NCBI GenBank assembly: GCA_016617855.1
Contig: JAECUM010093587.1
Span: forward strand, 1 to 64,000
From: Megalonaias nervosa
Taxonomy: Eukaryota > Mollusca > Bivalvia > Unionida > Unionidae
DNA: 64,000 nt
Direction of reading: 5' to 3'
Shown: positions 12,609-22,108 of the stretch, one piece after another
How the letters are laid out: every line of letters starts with the position of its first letter
How positions within the stretch are numbered: position 1 is the stretch's first letter
The notes under the pieces: generated by a model
The model's database searches: none
What the model was told of the DNA's origin: nothing
Seen by the model: only the letters and a program-made list of their open reading frames with translations
Translations under genes and position numbers: made by a program

Positions 12609-12851
12609 AGCAGCAGAGAAGCTGAACTTTTTTAGAGGTCTCCGTTTGCAAAAATAAGGGTTCTACGAAGACTGAAAAATAAGGTCAATAATCTCAAACC
12701 GAAACCGTTAACCGAGTATATTCTCATACAAGGGGAAACAGACCTGATGAGCTTTTTTGTTACACTGCACTATTTTTTTTTTTCAAATTTTAGATGGGTT
12801 CGTTTGCGACGCGCACACGCACATGTTGTTGTCAGCTTCTCTGCTGCTGTA
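12609..12851 (+). repeat. Left terminal inverted repeat of the Polinton
   Basis: About 243 bp, matching the reverse complement of 24534-24780 at roughly nine bases in ten by eye. The main differences are a 7 bp indel near the tip and changes in the inner third. It begins AGCAGCAGAGAAGCTGA and its inner edge ends TCAGCTTCTCTGCTGCT, so the repeat is itself flanked by a 17 bp inverted repeat. The ATPase stop codon lies four bases inside it. Confidence 0.92.
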
Positions 12852-12854
12852 GTG

Positions 12855-13522
12855 TCAGCCAAAAATTTTATCGAGACCAACATGATACCTTGACCTAGGA
12901 TCATGCAAATTTATCGTTATGAATCCAAACGGGGTAGCTTGAGTTTGTGCAAAGAAGTTTTTGAATTTAATCGTGTCCATATCCCCTGAACACCAAGTTT
13001 GATGAATGTTTCGTAACGTATGTGTATCGACTCCGTTAAACACAACTAATATATTACAGTTATCTCTGATCACTTTAGGGATTTATGTATATTGCTGGGT
13101 AACATAAATCACATCTGTTTTTTTATGCTACCTCGTGAAAATATCCTAGCTGGGTTTGTTTGTTTGTCCAGCATAACATCATCGTATACAACTAAATTAT
13201 TAATATCCCTATCAAGATCATCTACAGATGGAGCTTCATCAATATCGGTGATAAAATCAACAACACCATTGTTGTTGTCATACAACGACGCTGTGTTTTC
13301 ATTAAAATCTTTAAGTACTTCATAACATCGTTGGTCATCTACATATGGTGCTACTAGATACAACTTATCCCATTTCATCCATCTCATTATCAGATTAAGC
13401 AACAATTGTGTTCTACCACTTCCAGATGGTCCAATTATTATCATCCTTATAGAATTTGGTAGTGCTGGATGATGTTTAACTGGCTCACGCGCTCGTGTCG
13501 CTGAGAAGTCAATTATATCCAT
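12855..13522 (-). pseudogene. Polinton FtsK/HerA-type DNA-packaging ATPase (frameshifted)
   Basis: In intact relatives this enzyme drives genome packaging into capsids. The N-terminal part (13109-13522, 137 residues) has the P-loop GPSGSGRTQLL at residues 31-41 and a Walker B-like NNLVVYDDVM near 108-117. The C-terminal part continues in another frame (12855-13073: RDNCNILVVFNGVD, later SRYHVGLDKIFG). Between them the frame is lost around 13070-13125, where a run of seven A and a second indel fit two small shifts. The P-loop lysine is replaced by arginine (AGA), which would be expected to impair ATP hydrolysis. The start is ATG 13522, only 13 bp from the divergent phospholipase gene. The total size, about 220 residues, fits the family. 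Confidence 0.88.
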
Positions 13523-13535
13523 AATAATTTATATC

Positions 13536-14041
13536 ATGGATCTATATTGTGTTCGATGCAGAGCATCCACCCCCACCAGTGGATTAACTACAGTGACAAC
13601 TAAAAATAAAAAACGTGCTCTTACAGGTAAATGTGAGCGATGTGGCACAAAAAAATTTAGATTTATTTCATCAAAAACAAAAACCGGTGGTGATATTGCT
13701 ATGGTGCTCTATAAATTACCAGGAACTCCATGGGCTAAATACCCTGGTGAAAAACATCTGCCTGGCTATAATTACTGTGGTCCTGGAACTCGTCTCGATA
13801 TCCGACTCGATAACCAAGACCAACCAAAACCTGGAGAGTATCCAATAAACGCAATTGATCAAGCATGTCACATTCATGATGTTGCATATAAAAGTAAGAT
13901 TTGCAACAACGTCACCTCGCAGATGTGAAATTGATTCATGTGTTAAATTCTATACCTGATAAATCTCTCAGAGAAAAACTTGCTAGCTTTCTAGTAAAAT
14001 CTGCAATGAAAGGTAAACTAATGCTAGGGGCTGGTAATTAA
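13536..14041 (+). pseudogene. Zinc-ribbon + phospholipase A2 protein (minor capsid-like), one frameshift
   Basis: The open part (13536-13928, 130 residues) has two modules. Residues 5-36 hold two CxxC pairs (CVRC and CERC), a small zinc ribbon. Residues 78-118 hold the parvovirus-type phospholipase A2 core: the calcium loop YNYCGPGT and the catalytic DQACHIHDVAY (His114-Asp115). In parvoviruses this domain breaches the endosomal membrane during entry; adenovirus- and Polinton-related elements carry it too. The frame shifts near 13890-13905, and a well-formed C-terminal frame continues to TAA 14039-14041 ending LMLGAGN. Start ATG 13536 is supported by the immediate CxxC motif. A structural or entry role is inferred. 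Confidence 0.87.
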
Positions 14042-15020
14042 TCAACTGATTCATAATAATGGATCTGTTTATTATAGTCCAAGAGGATATTGGAGAGGTA
14101 AAGCAGTGATTAGTAAACTTGCTGAAGCAACAAAAGTCTCATGTGTTGTTGCTGCAGTGTGGTTAGCATGACAGGCAATATGGCAAATCTATCTACGCCC
14201 ACCTAAAAAAATTCAGTATGTGCATTTTGATGTCAGTTTTCCTAATGAAGTTCATCAGGCAGATATTTTGTTCTTACCACATGATACTATTAAAATTGGT
14301 AGACGTCACTCACACACATATAAATACGCATTAACTGTCGTTGACGTTGCAAGTAGGTATAAAGAAGCAGAACCACTATCAACTAAAACAGCAAATGAAG
14401 TTGCATCTGCGTTTGAACGAATTTATCAACGAGGACCCTTGCAATGGCCACAACTATTACAAGTTGATCCTGGCAAAGAATTTCTTGGTGCAGTATCATC
14501 GTTGATGAAGCAACATAATGTCAAAATCAGACGAGGACATACAGCAATTCATTGCGATCAGGCAATTGTTGAACGATTTAATCGAACACTTGCTGAAAGA
14601 TTATTTGGATACCAGTATGTGAAGGAAATAATTCAGGCAGATACGAGATCTCGCGAATGGGTTGCAAGATTACCAAGTGTGATAGCTGCATTAAATAATG
14701 AAATTACTCGTGCAACTTCTATGAAACCCACTGTCGCGATTACAAAAAAACATATACCAATACAACGACATGACTTTTCCTCTCAACCAGTACTAGGTAA
14801 TGTAACTGAAAGATATTTATATGAACCCGGTGAACTCGAAGGGGGTAGATAAAGAGCAACTGATCCTATCTGGAGTGTGACCACACATAAAATTTCTAGC
14901 GTGGTTAGATCCACAGGTAGACCTGCAATCTACAGACTAGATTCAACTGCTCCTCAATGTGGATTTGTACACGAACAATTACAAGTAATTCCTGAAGACA
15001 CACAGTTACCACCGCGTTAA
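14033..15020 (+). pseudogene. Polinton retroviral-like integrase (two in-frame stops)
   Basis: This enzyme would insert the element into target DNA. The longest intact part (14220-14852) shows the rve core: first Asp in HQADILFLPHD, second Asp in LLQVDPGKEF (residue 83) and Glu in IVERFNRT (residue 118), an exact D,D35E spacing. Upstream in the same frame, from about 14033, lies the N-terminal module (YYSPRGYWRGKA), cut by a TGA near 14169. Downstream, after TAA 14850-14852, the same frame continues with the C-terminal domain (WSVTTHKISSVVRS to DTQLPPR) ending at TAA 15018-15020. The original start codon is unclear; no ATG is seen in frame upstream of the first module. The gene is convergent with the polymerase-helicase gene. 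Confidence 0.9.
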
Positions 15021-15191
15021 CTTCTGTAAACTGGCACCCCTACGTCGATTACATTCAAGATGGGTCAGCATCACATTTTCGCATGTGTGACCAAGACTAC
15101 TATTGATTCTATCAACGGTAAACTGTCTTGGATTATTATTCAAATACTGCCACAACATATTACAGTTACAACTTGTACAGTGATTATTCTG

Positions 15192-18100
15192 TCATTGTTT
15201 CAGTGTCATGATAAATTCAACGTCGAGATCAAAATCGCGGTTATTTTTTTTTTGGTCAGATTGTCGATACCCAGATAATTTCTTCTTGACAACTTCATCG
15301 CATACATCATCAGCGATTTCTTCGGTTATTACGCAATCCATAATAATCTTGTGCAGTTGAGATATTCTTCTGACTCAAGACACTGCGAGATAAACTAAAT
15401 TTAACCATTCAATCTGATCATCAATAATTCAAATCTTTGTATCGGAAATAGTTAATCCTTGTGATGAATGAATCGTTATAGCGTATCCTAATGTCCATGG
15501 AGTTTTACTCATGCTCAACGCGCTCGTAACAGCACTGACAGGAACTAAAACAATATTAAGTTTTTGTTTCTCATTAGTTCCTGGAATTTCAACTTCAATA
15601 TTCTGCAGTCGAGTATCTGCTGGTCGATAGCACAGTGGTACAGGTAGATTTGAAAATCTTTCCTTGTGCCGCTGGAATAATTTCTCTTGCAGTGTATCTC
15701 TATCTTTCTACTTGCAACTATCAAATCATTTGGTCTCCACAAATTCCAAAAATCATTCATCGTAGTTTCTTGAATTACTTCACGCATTATTTCACACTGT
15801 ATTCTACCTGGCTGCAGTCTGATTAATTTTTTTAATTCTTTCAGCGGTTTATCAATAGCTCTATGATTATCAGTTATTTTTTTCGTAATAATCCACAAAC
15901 GTTTTTAACCATTCATGTGGAGACTGTCCAACAAAGGGTGGTGGTTGACCATGATCGCCACACATTATCACAGCAGTATTTTTCGTCAGTAACCAATCAA
16001 GGAACATTTTTAATGTATCCAACAAAACTGTACAAATTTCATCCCAGATAATAATCTTGGGAATATATTTCTCACCCATCTGCGATGGAGTCCACGCGTC
16101 TCCACACCATCTAAAGAAACTGATATGTTTGAGATTTTACCCCTCGTTTGGTCATTTCTCTGGCGAGTCTGTGTGTGGGTGTTAGCACAATCATGTCTGA
16201 ACTTCTAAATAATTCAATCACACGTGTTGTTTTACCAGAACCTCCACACCCGTTAAGATAAACAGTTTTATATCTGGCTACAGGATCAAATACAGATGGC
16301 GCTATCGATGCTTCTATTTTATTGTTATTCTCGTAATACTTTTCCATAATTTCAACGTCGGCAGATTCAGAATAACTAAATATATTTTCGCGTTTTATTC
16401 TCCGTGATCCCCATTCACCAGTGCCAAGTAATTTATCTAGCAAATCTAACTATTTTTTATTTATATAAAATGAATCCATAGCAACTCTAACCGCGGTATT
16501 AACAAATCTGTTTATCATCGATAATAAGTTTATTGAGACGTATGCGAGCATCGAAGATCTTAAATGAGTAAACTGTGGTGACTCGCCATCGGTGTAACTC
16601 AAAATTGTACCTAATTTAGTTCTGTCAGACAAATAAATATCATTTTGGCTTATAAACATATTTCTCTCCGTTGTATCAGCAGTTATAAAATCGAGTTCTG
16701 CATCGTCCATGATTAACCTCGTACACATTCGTTTATGATCATACGCACCACCCTGAGTAAACTTACCTATTATTTTTCTGCCGTGTCCTTTTGCAACTTT
16801 CTCATTATTTTCTTTTCTGTATTTAGATACATTATTAATGAGTTTAACAACTTCATCGCCATCAAGATTAGGAAATTTTTCCTTGATGTCTTCGGCTACA
16901 TCAAACTCGTCTGGTTGTGGCAACCAAACTTGCTTCTGCGGACGATACGATATTATCGCTTCACTTACACGTAACGATATTAATATTTTTACATCAATCA
17001 TATATCGTAACAACACAATAGGAGCCCAGTATTTTTCTGAGAAATGTCTTCCAAACCACACATAAACAACCGGATGAAGATCTCGTGCAAATTCAAATGA
17101 ATCAACGCAGGCAAATCCAGTCAGATCAAAATCTGGCAGGGGTCCATTTATCACAGCTCTGGTCATCTCGTGTGTTGGATGACCAAATCTCTTAAAGTAT
17201 TCAGAACACACTCCATATCCAAGAAAACTTCCAGGATAACATGCTACCATATCAACCGAGATAACATCGCTATAATCATATTTAGTGTTCCATAATCCGC
17301 CATGTCCGTATTCGATACAACTACGTTGAATGTCAACAAGAAATTCCGATCTTGTAGGTTTCCATGAATTTTTCTCCTGAGCAAAGTGAGCAGCAACTGA
17401 TGGAATGGTAAAACAGTTATTCAGTAATTGTTCGATAATATCATTATCATTCGTGTATTTCAACGCAAGATTTTTCATTTCGTCGTGGAGTGATTCTGCA
17501 CGATAAATTTCTCCACTAGGCCTTACAAACTGATCGTAATTTCCATCATTGGAACTTCGAAACAGCCAAACAGATACAGGGTCACTCTTACTAATATTTT
17601 TAATTGAATCAAATATAACGCCGTTGTAAAATTTAATTGTTCTCTTTCGTGGAAATATCATCACCATGGATGTATATGCGTGTGCGTTATGATCAATGAT
17701 TGTTATTGGAGTTCCATTTTTTTTGGTATTTTGGCGCGTATAAAATCTCTCGGGTTAATGTCTTCACTGTAAACGGAAATCTTAATCGCTTTTCTAGTTC
17801 AGCAATGTCACTGATAGATGCTCCGGTATCTTAAACTGTTTCTGCCCATGTGTTTATTTTTTCACGTCGAAAATCCATTAAACCATTTCCACGTATCGCT
17901 GCTGCGAAATGTTCTGTAATTCGCTCAGCTACACAATTTATCCTTGACAGTTTCATTGGCGCAAGATCATCAACACTAGGTTTATTATTCAGCGGATATA
18001 AAGCACAAACAACTGCATTCACAGGATACGCTCGTTCGTAATATGGTTTGTCAATGCCAGTTAACATACCTGGTTTGGAATTTTTATTCAATATGACGAT

Positions 18101-18466
18101 GCTACTTCCAACGGTCACGCGGACAGGGTCACGTTTGTCACGGATAATCCAAACATCGTTGTCTGTCTGCACAATAAAATTTATCTGAATAAAATATTGC
18201 TGATCATCGAAGTAGTTGATGATGTTTCTTGCTCATGAATCATCCATTGTAGCATTGACAACATTTTTAATATTAAATGTTGACCACATATGAACTGCAC
18301 CATTGTCATGAAATGCCTTCTTGGCTTCATTGATACGATTAATTATATCCTTGTTCATCAGCGCCAAATCTTGCATTGAAAAACTAAATTTTGGTTTTGA
18401 CATTTTGTCAAGATCAAATCTAGCTCTAGAAGGCTTAATTGCAAATAATCTCGTAAATTCCTCCAT
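15192..18466 (-). pseudogene. Family-B DNA polymerase fused to SF1-type helicase (replication protein), multiply broken
   Basis: This is a single reading path of roughly 1,090 codons on the - strand. The N-terminal parts are 18233-18466 and 17831-18172, in one frame separated by a TGA. The polymerase core (16450-17667, 405 residues) has motif A SVDMVACYPGS (~137-147), motif B-like KIIGKFTQGG (~298-307) and motif C-like VAMDSFYI (~395-402). After an in-frame TAG the helicase follows: Walker A NGCGGSGKTTR (16.25 kb), motif II IIIWDEI, motif III CGDHGQPPPF (15.95 kb), then AITIHSSQGLT and NLVYLAVS near 15.4 kb. Breaks: TGA ~18235, TAA ~17833, shift ~17720, TAG ~16452, shifts ~16115, ~15885, ~15590, then TGA at ~15430 and ~15376, and a poly-A shift ~15245. 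Polinton polymerases are thought to replicate the element from a protein primer; the helicase half would unwind ahead of it. Confidence 0.87.
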
Positions 18467-18549
18467 ATTATAATTAAGGCAAATATGTGTTTAATTAAAT
18501 TTTTATTATATATATAATGATATAAGCAAATAATAAATGCACTTGGTTA
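18467..18549. promoter_or_regulatory. Divergent promoter region between polymerase and Cys-rich gene
   Basis: 83 bp separate the start codons of the - strand polymerase and the + strand Cys-rich protein. The stretch is almost pure A/T and includes TTATTATATATATAATG, which could serve as a TATA element in either direction. Assignment is from position and composition only. Confidence 0.4.
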
Positions 18550-18813
18550 ATGATAGGATTTACAACACCATATAACCGTGCTTGCATAAATGAATTCTGT
18601 GGCTATCATATGCAAAGTTTTCGACGTGGAAGTGTAGGACCAAAACTGTGCTTGCGGTGCGGTGTTGGAGTCAGAGGAGAAACACGGTTATGTGTACAAT
18701 GTGGTGGCAAAAGATGCATAGAGCTGAAACGATATTATGATAAAAAAAAATGTAGAGTCTCCTATAAAAACCACCGAAGACTATCTCGCCAGGTTTTCAA
18801 AATAACAATTTAG
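18550..18813 (+). CDS. Small Cys-rich zinc-ribbon protein of the Polinton
   Basis: The 87-residue basic protein has eight cysteines: C12 and C17 (ACINEFCGYH), C34 and C37 (LCLRCG), C48, C51 and C56 (LCVQCGGKRC) and C68. The CxxC pairs suggest at least one zinc ribbon of the kind used to bind nucleic acid, and the C-terminal third is rich in Lys/Arg. It starts 84 bp from the divergent polymerase start and 21 bp upstream of the HNH gene, so it is probably an early gene with a regulatory or DNA-binding role (inference). The frame is undamaged, unlike most genes here. I do not know a named family for it. Confidence 0.7.
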   Translation: MIGFTTPYNRACINEFCGYHMQSFRRGSVGPKLCLRCGVGVRGETRLCVQCGGKRCIELKRYYDKKKCRVSYKNHRRLSRQVFKITI

Positions 18814-18834
18814 ACAAATAATATTAGTATGTAA

Positions 18835-19347
18835 ATGAAGCAAAATGAGTTTGTGAAGCATCCCATCATTAAAAATTATGAAGCATCCAGAGATGGTATC
18901 ATCAGAAATTGTAGATTAAGAAAACCAGTTGGTTTTGACAATGGTATTGGCTATCTCAGATTCCGTGCTGGAAATAAAATGTGTTACTCACATTTATTCG
19001 TGTTCGACTGTTTTCATGGAGTTATTGAAGACGGACTTGTTATTGATCATATTGATCAAAATCGGAAAAATAATAATTTATCTAACTTGCAAGTCATTAC
19101 GCAAAAGCAGAATTGTAGAATTGGTGAGACAGGTATGTACAAAATGGTTGGAAAGAAGGCTGTTAAATCTGTAAATGCAGAGACAGGCCAAGAAATAACA
19201 TTTGAATCAATGAGCACGGCTGCTAAATATTTTTATATTACCTCGCGTTCAGTACAATATGTCGCGGATAATATAATCAAGTCTGCATTTTCAAAGAAAT
19301 TCAAGCAAAAAATCACGTTTAAATATCATACACATGAAGTGAGATAA
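18835..19347 (+). CDS. HNH homing-type endonuclease with NUMOD-like modules
   Basis: 170 residues and intact. Residues 13-25 (KNYEASRDGIIRN) match the NUMOD4-like start found in HNH homing endonucleases. The HNH core is at about 68-95: VIDHIDQNRKNNNLSNLQVI, then TQKQNC. Residues 110-140 (KSVNAETGQEITFESMSTAA) match the NUMOD1-type DNA-binding helix module. Such nucleases cut a specific site and promote copying of themselves or of a linked element. They are common in phages and giant viruses and less so in animal DNA. The gene lies in tandem after the Cys-rich gene. Start ATG 18835 is the first in frame. No intron or intein surrounds it, so it is free-standing. Confidence 0.88.
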   Translation: MKQNEFVKHPIIKNYEASRDGIIRNCRLRKPVGFDNGIGYLRFRAGNKMCYSHLFVFDCFHGVIEDGLVIDHIDQNRKNNNLSNLQVITQKQNCRIGETGMYKMVGKKAVKSVNAETGQEITFESMSTAAKYFYITSRSVQYVADNIIKSAFSKKFKQKITFKYHTHEVR

Positions 19348-19854
19348 CTCCGTCATCACTGATAGAATAATTAAGCAGTTGTCCTGCTTGTTATTGCGTG
19401 ACGTGTTAACACTCGTATAAACAATTGAAAGAGCGATTCTTTTTTTTTTTGTGTCATCGTATTTCTTATCTGCTTCTTGTGTGTTACTTCGTCCATCATA
19501 ATTTTATCAAATATTTCAGAAACTGAAATAAATCCACACTATAGTTTACAATAATTGTGATTTTATTCAGTATGCTTATTCAGCATTAGGTAACCTCAAC
19601 AAATCCAGGTAAGTTATTTTTAGATCTTACAGTCATAACATCTGTATTTTATGTCCACGTTGTATTCAGTTAAAATGTATATGAAAATGAAATAAATCCA
19701 CACTACAGTTTATTTAGCTGAAACGTGTGTGAAATCACACTGCATTTATTCAGCTGAAACGTGTGTAGGATTTATCACTGCAGTTTACCTAAATTACCTG
19801 CGCGCTAGCATAGGTAACTTTATAGTAATTTTTTAACATTGTATTTGTAAGAAT

Positions 19855-19925
19855 TGGACTGTGGTACAGTGTTAAGAACGTTGGATTCTGATACTGAGGC
19901 CTGTGGTTCGATTCCCATGGCAGAC
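19855..19925 (+). repeat. tRNA-like (pol III) sequence, possible SINE head
   Basis: TGGTACAGTG (19862-19871) resembles a tRNA A box, and GGTTCGATTCC (19905-19915) is a perfect B box at tRNA-like spacing. The intervening sequence does not fold into a clean cloverleaf by eye. A tRNA-derived SINE inserted in the Polinton is more likely than a functional tRNA gene. Confidence 0.45.
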
Positions 19926-20010
19926 ACATTGTCGATGGGGACGTTATGATGCTAAATTTTTCTAACAATAAAATGGGGGGTTCCCTAAGGGGATCTCATG
20001 TATACTTCCT

Positions 20011-20032
20011 CACCACGTTGAACAACGTGGTG
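20011..20032. other. Perfect 10 bp hairpin (CACCACGTTG/CAACGTGGTG)
   Basis: Two exact 10 bp arms are separated by AA. No gene is attached; the role is unknown. Confidence 0.6.
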
Positions 20033-20504
20033 GGTGCTGTTTTGCACTCACTCTGGGGTTTGATATGGGGGGAGTGTACATGAAATTTGAAAATTGGAGC
20101 CCCTCAAAAATAAACAGTAGGGTGATGTGAGCTCCTCGACCTTGTGACCTCAATGAAGGGTACCCACGCAAGGAACATATTCAGAAAGAATGTTCGCCAA
20201 AAGAAAATTCTCATGAGGTGCCTGTGGGCCATTGGAGAGGCCTTAACCATGAAGAGTGCCACATTGACAATTTGTACAATGAAAATAAAAAAAGGCATCA
20301 ATGAAAGGACTCTTAGGACCTCATAGTAAAGGATTTACTGGCAATGAAGGGACCCCCATGGAATGGTAGACCGACCATCATCGGTGCTGTCTGTTTTTTA
20401 TTTTTTGTTGTTTTTTTTTATTTTTATCATTATATTAATTCTGATTCAGAAATATTTTTATTATTATTCAGAAATATTTTTATTTTTATTTTTTATTATA
20501 ATAT

Positions 20505-21520
20505 TGAAATTCAGCGAAATTGTTAGAAATTCTCATTTTAATCGTGCAAACACCCCATCAGAATTGATGAATTTTGTAAGATTTTCTCATTTTTGTTGGG
20601 TCAAAAACCCAGTCCAATCAATGATTGGATTATGAAATTCTCTCAGATTTGTCAGATTTTTTTAAATTTATAAAAATATTTCTAAATTTATTTTATATTA
20701 TAAATCTGAAATCCAGCGAAATTGTTAGAAATTCTCATTTTGATCGTGCAAACACCCCATCAGATTTTAAGAAATTTGTTCAAATTCCTCATTTTTGTTG
20801 GGTCAAAACCCCAGCCCAATCAACGATTGGATTGTGAAATTTGTAAGATTTTCTCAGATTTTTTCAGTTTTATAAAAATATTTCATAAATTATTTCATAT
20901 TATATAAACTGAAATCCAGTGAAATTGTTAGAAATTCTCATTTTAATCGTGCAAACACCCCATCAAAATCTCTGAAATTTGTAAGATTTTCTCATTTTCA
21001 TTGGGTGAAAACCCCAGCACATTTATGAAATTTGTTCAGATTTGTCAGATTTTGTCAGTTTTATAAAAATATTTCATAAATTATTTTATATTATATAAAC
21101 TGAAATTCAGCAAAATTGTTAAGATTTCTCAGTTTAATTGTGCAAACACCCCATCAAAATCGATGAATTTTGTTTCAATTCCTCATTTTCTTTGGGTCAA
21201 AACCCCAGCCCAATCAACGATTGGATTATGAAATTTGTAAGATTTTCTCAGATTTTTTCAGATTTTTAAAAATATTTCAAAAATTATTTTATATTATATA
21301 AACTGAAATTCAGCAAAATTGTTAAGATTTCTCAGTTTAATCGTGCATCTATGGCGTCGTGTAAACAAACCATCAAAATCGATGAATTTTGTTTGAATTC
21401 CTCAATTTCAATCGTGCAAACACCCCATCAGATTTTAAGAAATTCAAACAAATTTCTTGATTTGATCGTGCAAATACCCCATCGGATTTGTGAAATTTAT
21501 TCAGATTTCTCAGAATTTTA
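20505..21520. repeat. Tandem array inside the Polinton, ~203 bp unit, about five copies
   Basis: Units begin with GAAATYCAGCRAAATTGTTA-type sequence at 20505, 20708, 20911, 21103 and 21306, spaced 203, 203, 192 and 203 bp. Each carries ATCGTGCAAACACCCCATCA (or a close variant), TTGGGTCAAAACCCCAGCCC and often CAATCAACGATTGGATT. Partial units continue to about 21520. The array is extremely AT-rich between these conserved blocks. The open frames in it are by-products of the repeats. Confidence 0.9.
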
Positions 21521-21642
21521 CAGATTCAGACATAATTTTATTATTCAGAAATATTTTTATTATTTTATTAATTCTGATTCAGAAATATTTTTATTTTTAT
21601 TATTCAGAATTATTTTTATTTTAAATAAATATTTATCATATA

Positions 21643-22104
21643 ATGAATCAAGAAAATATTAATGCTGTTATTGTTGCAATTAAGCAATTACAACATGACA
21701 GTATAAAAATTTCTGATGAACTTAATCCTGAAAAAATTATGTGTGATTCTGAATCATTACAATTTTGAAAATTTGAGAACAAGTATACACTACCATCCGA
21801 TTACAGATTTGTAAAGATTATTCAGCAGGCAATGTTGCAGTCATTGGCGTCAGTTACAGATGATCAGGTAAAATTATTTGTTCCTCTTGCAAGCTTTATC
21901 AAAAAAATTAGGTCAAAATTATCTCATTAGTACAAAACAAAAAAACGAATAAATGCTTGTATAAGACAACTGAACGATATTACAACAGCGAGTAAAGCTG
22001 CGGAAGAGTTACTTGCAAAGGATAGCGACGAGTGTTATTCATCCCACAGTGAAAGTGAAAATGAAAGTGACGACAACAATGTCACTGTGACTAAAATACA
22101 GTAA
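21643..22104 (+). pseudogene. 154-codon Polinton gene of unknown function, broken by TGA and TAG
   Basis: One frame runs from ATG 21643 to TAA 22102-22104, interrupted only by TGA at 21766-21768 and TAG at 21928-21930. It begins MNQENINAVIVAIKQLQ. The middle is hydrophobic/charged (YRFVKIIQQAMLQSLASVTD, then FIKKIRSK). It ends in an acidic, Ser-rich tail (SHSESENESDDNNVTV). Composition, frame retention across both stops and position suggest a real decayed gene. It is probably a small soluble protein with an acidic tail. No known motif was recognised. It is convergent with the structural gene. Confidence 0.55.
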
Positions 22105-22108
22105 AAAT

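Larger units (their letters stand above)
19348..20343. other. Non-coding Polinton segment with repeated motifs and a hairpin
   Basis: No coding frame with motifs was found. GAAATAAATCCACACTAYAGTTTA occurs at about 19525 and 19689. AGCTGAAACGTGTGT occurs at 19716 and 19752, 36 bp apart. A tRNA-like A box/B box pair lies at 19862-19915. A perfect hairpin, CACCACGTTG-AA-CAACGTGGTG, sits at 20011-20032. The stretch lies where capsid genes would be expected, and could be a promoter or leader region or later-inserted DNA. Confidence 0.5.

Noticed and set aside
13615..13848. Second protein in a different frame of the PLA2 gene
   Set aside because: It is a shadow frame of the zinc-ribbon/PLA2 coding sequence without motifs.
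19855..19925. Functional tRNA gene
   Set aside because: The B box is perfect but the acceptor and anticodon stems do not pair cleanly by eye; a SINE head is more likely.
20363..21662. Open frames of 60-103 codons in the 203 bp array
   Set aside because: They repeat the same AT-rich phrase in every unit and carry no domain; they are by-products of the array.
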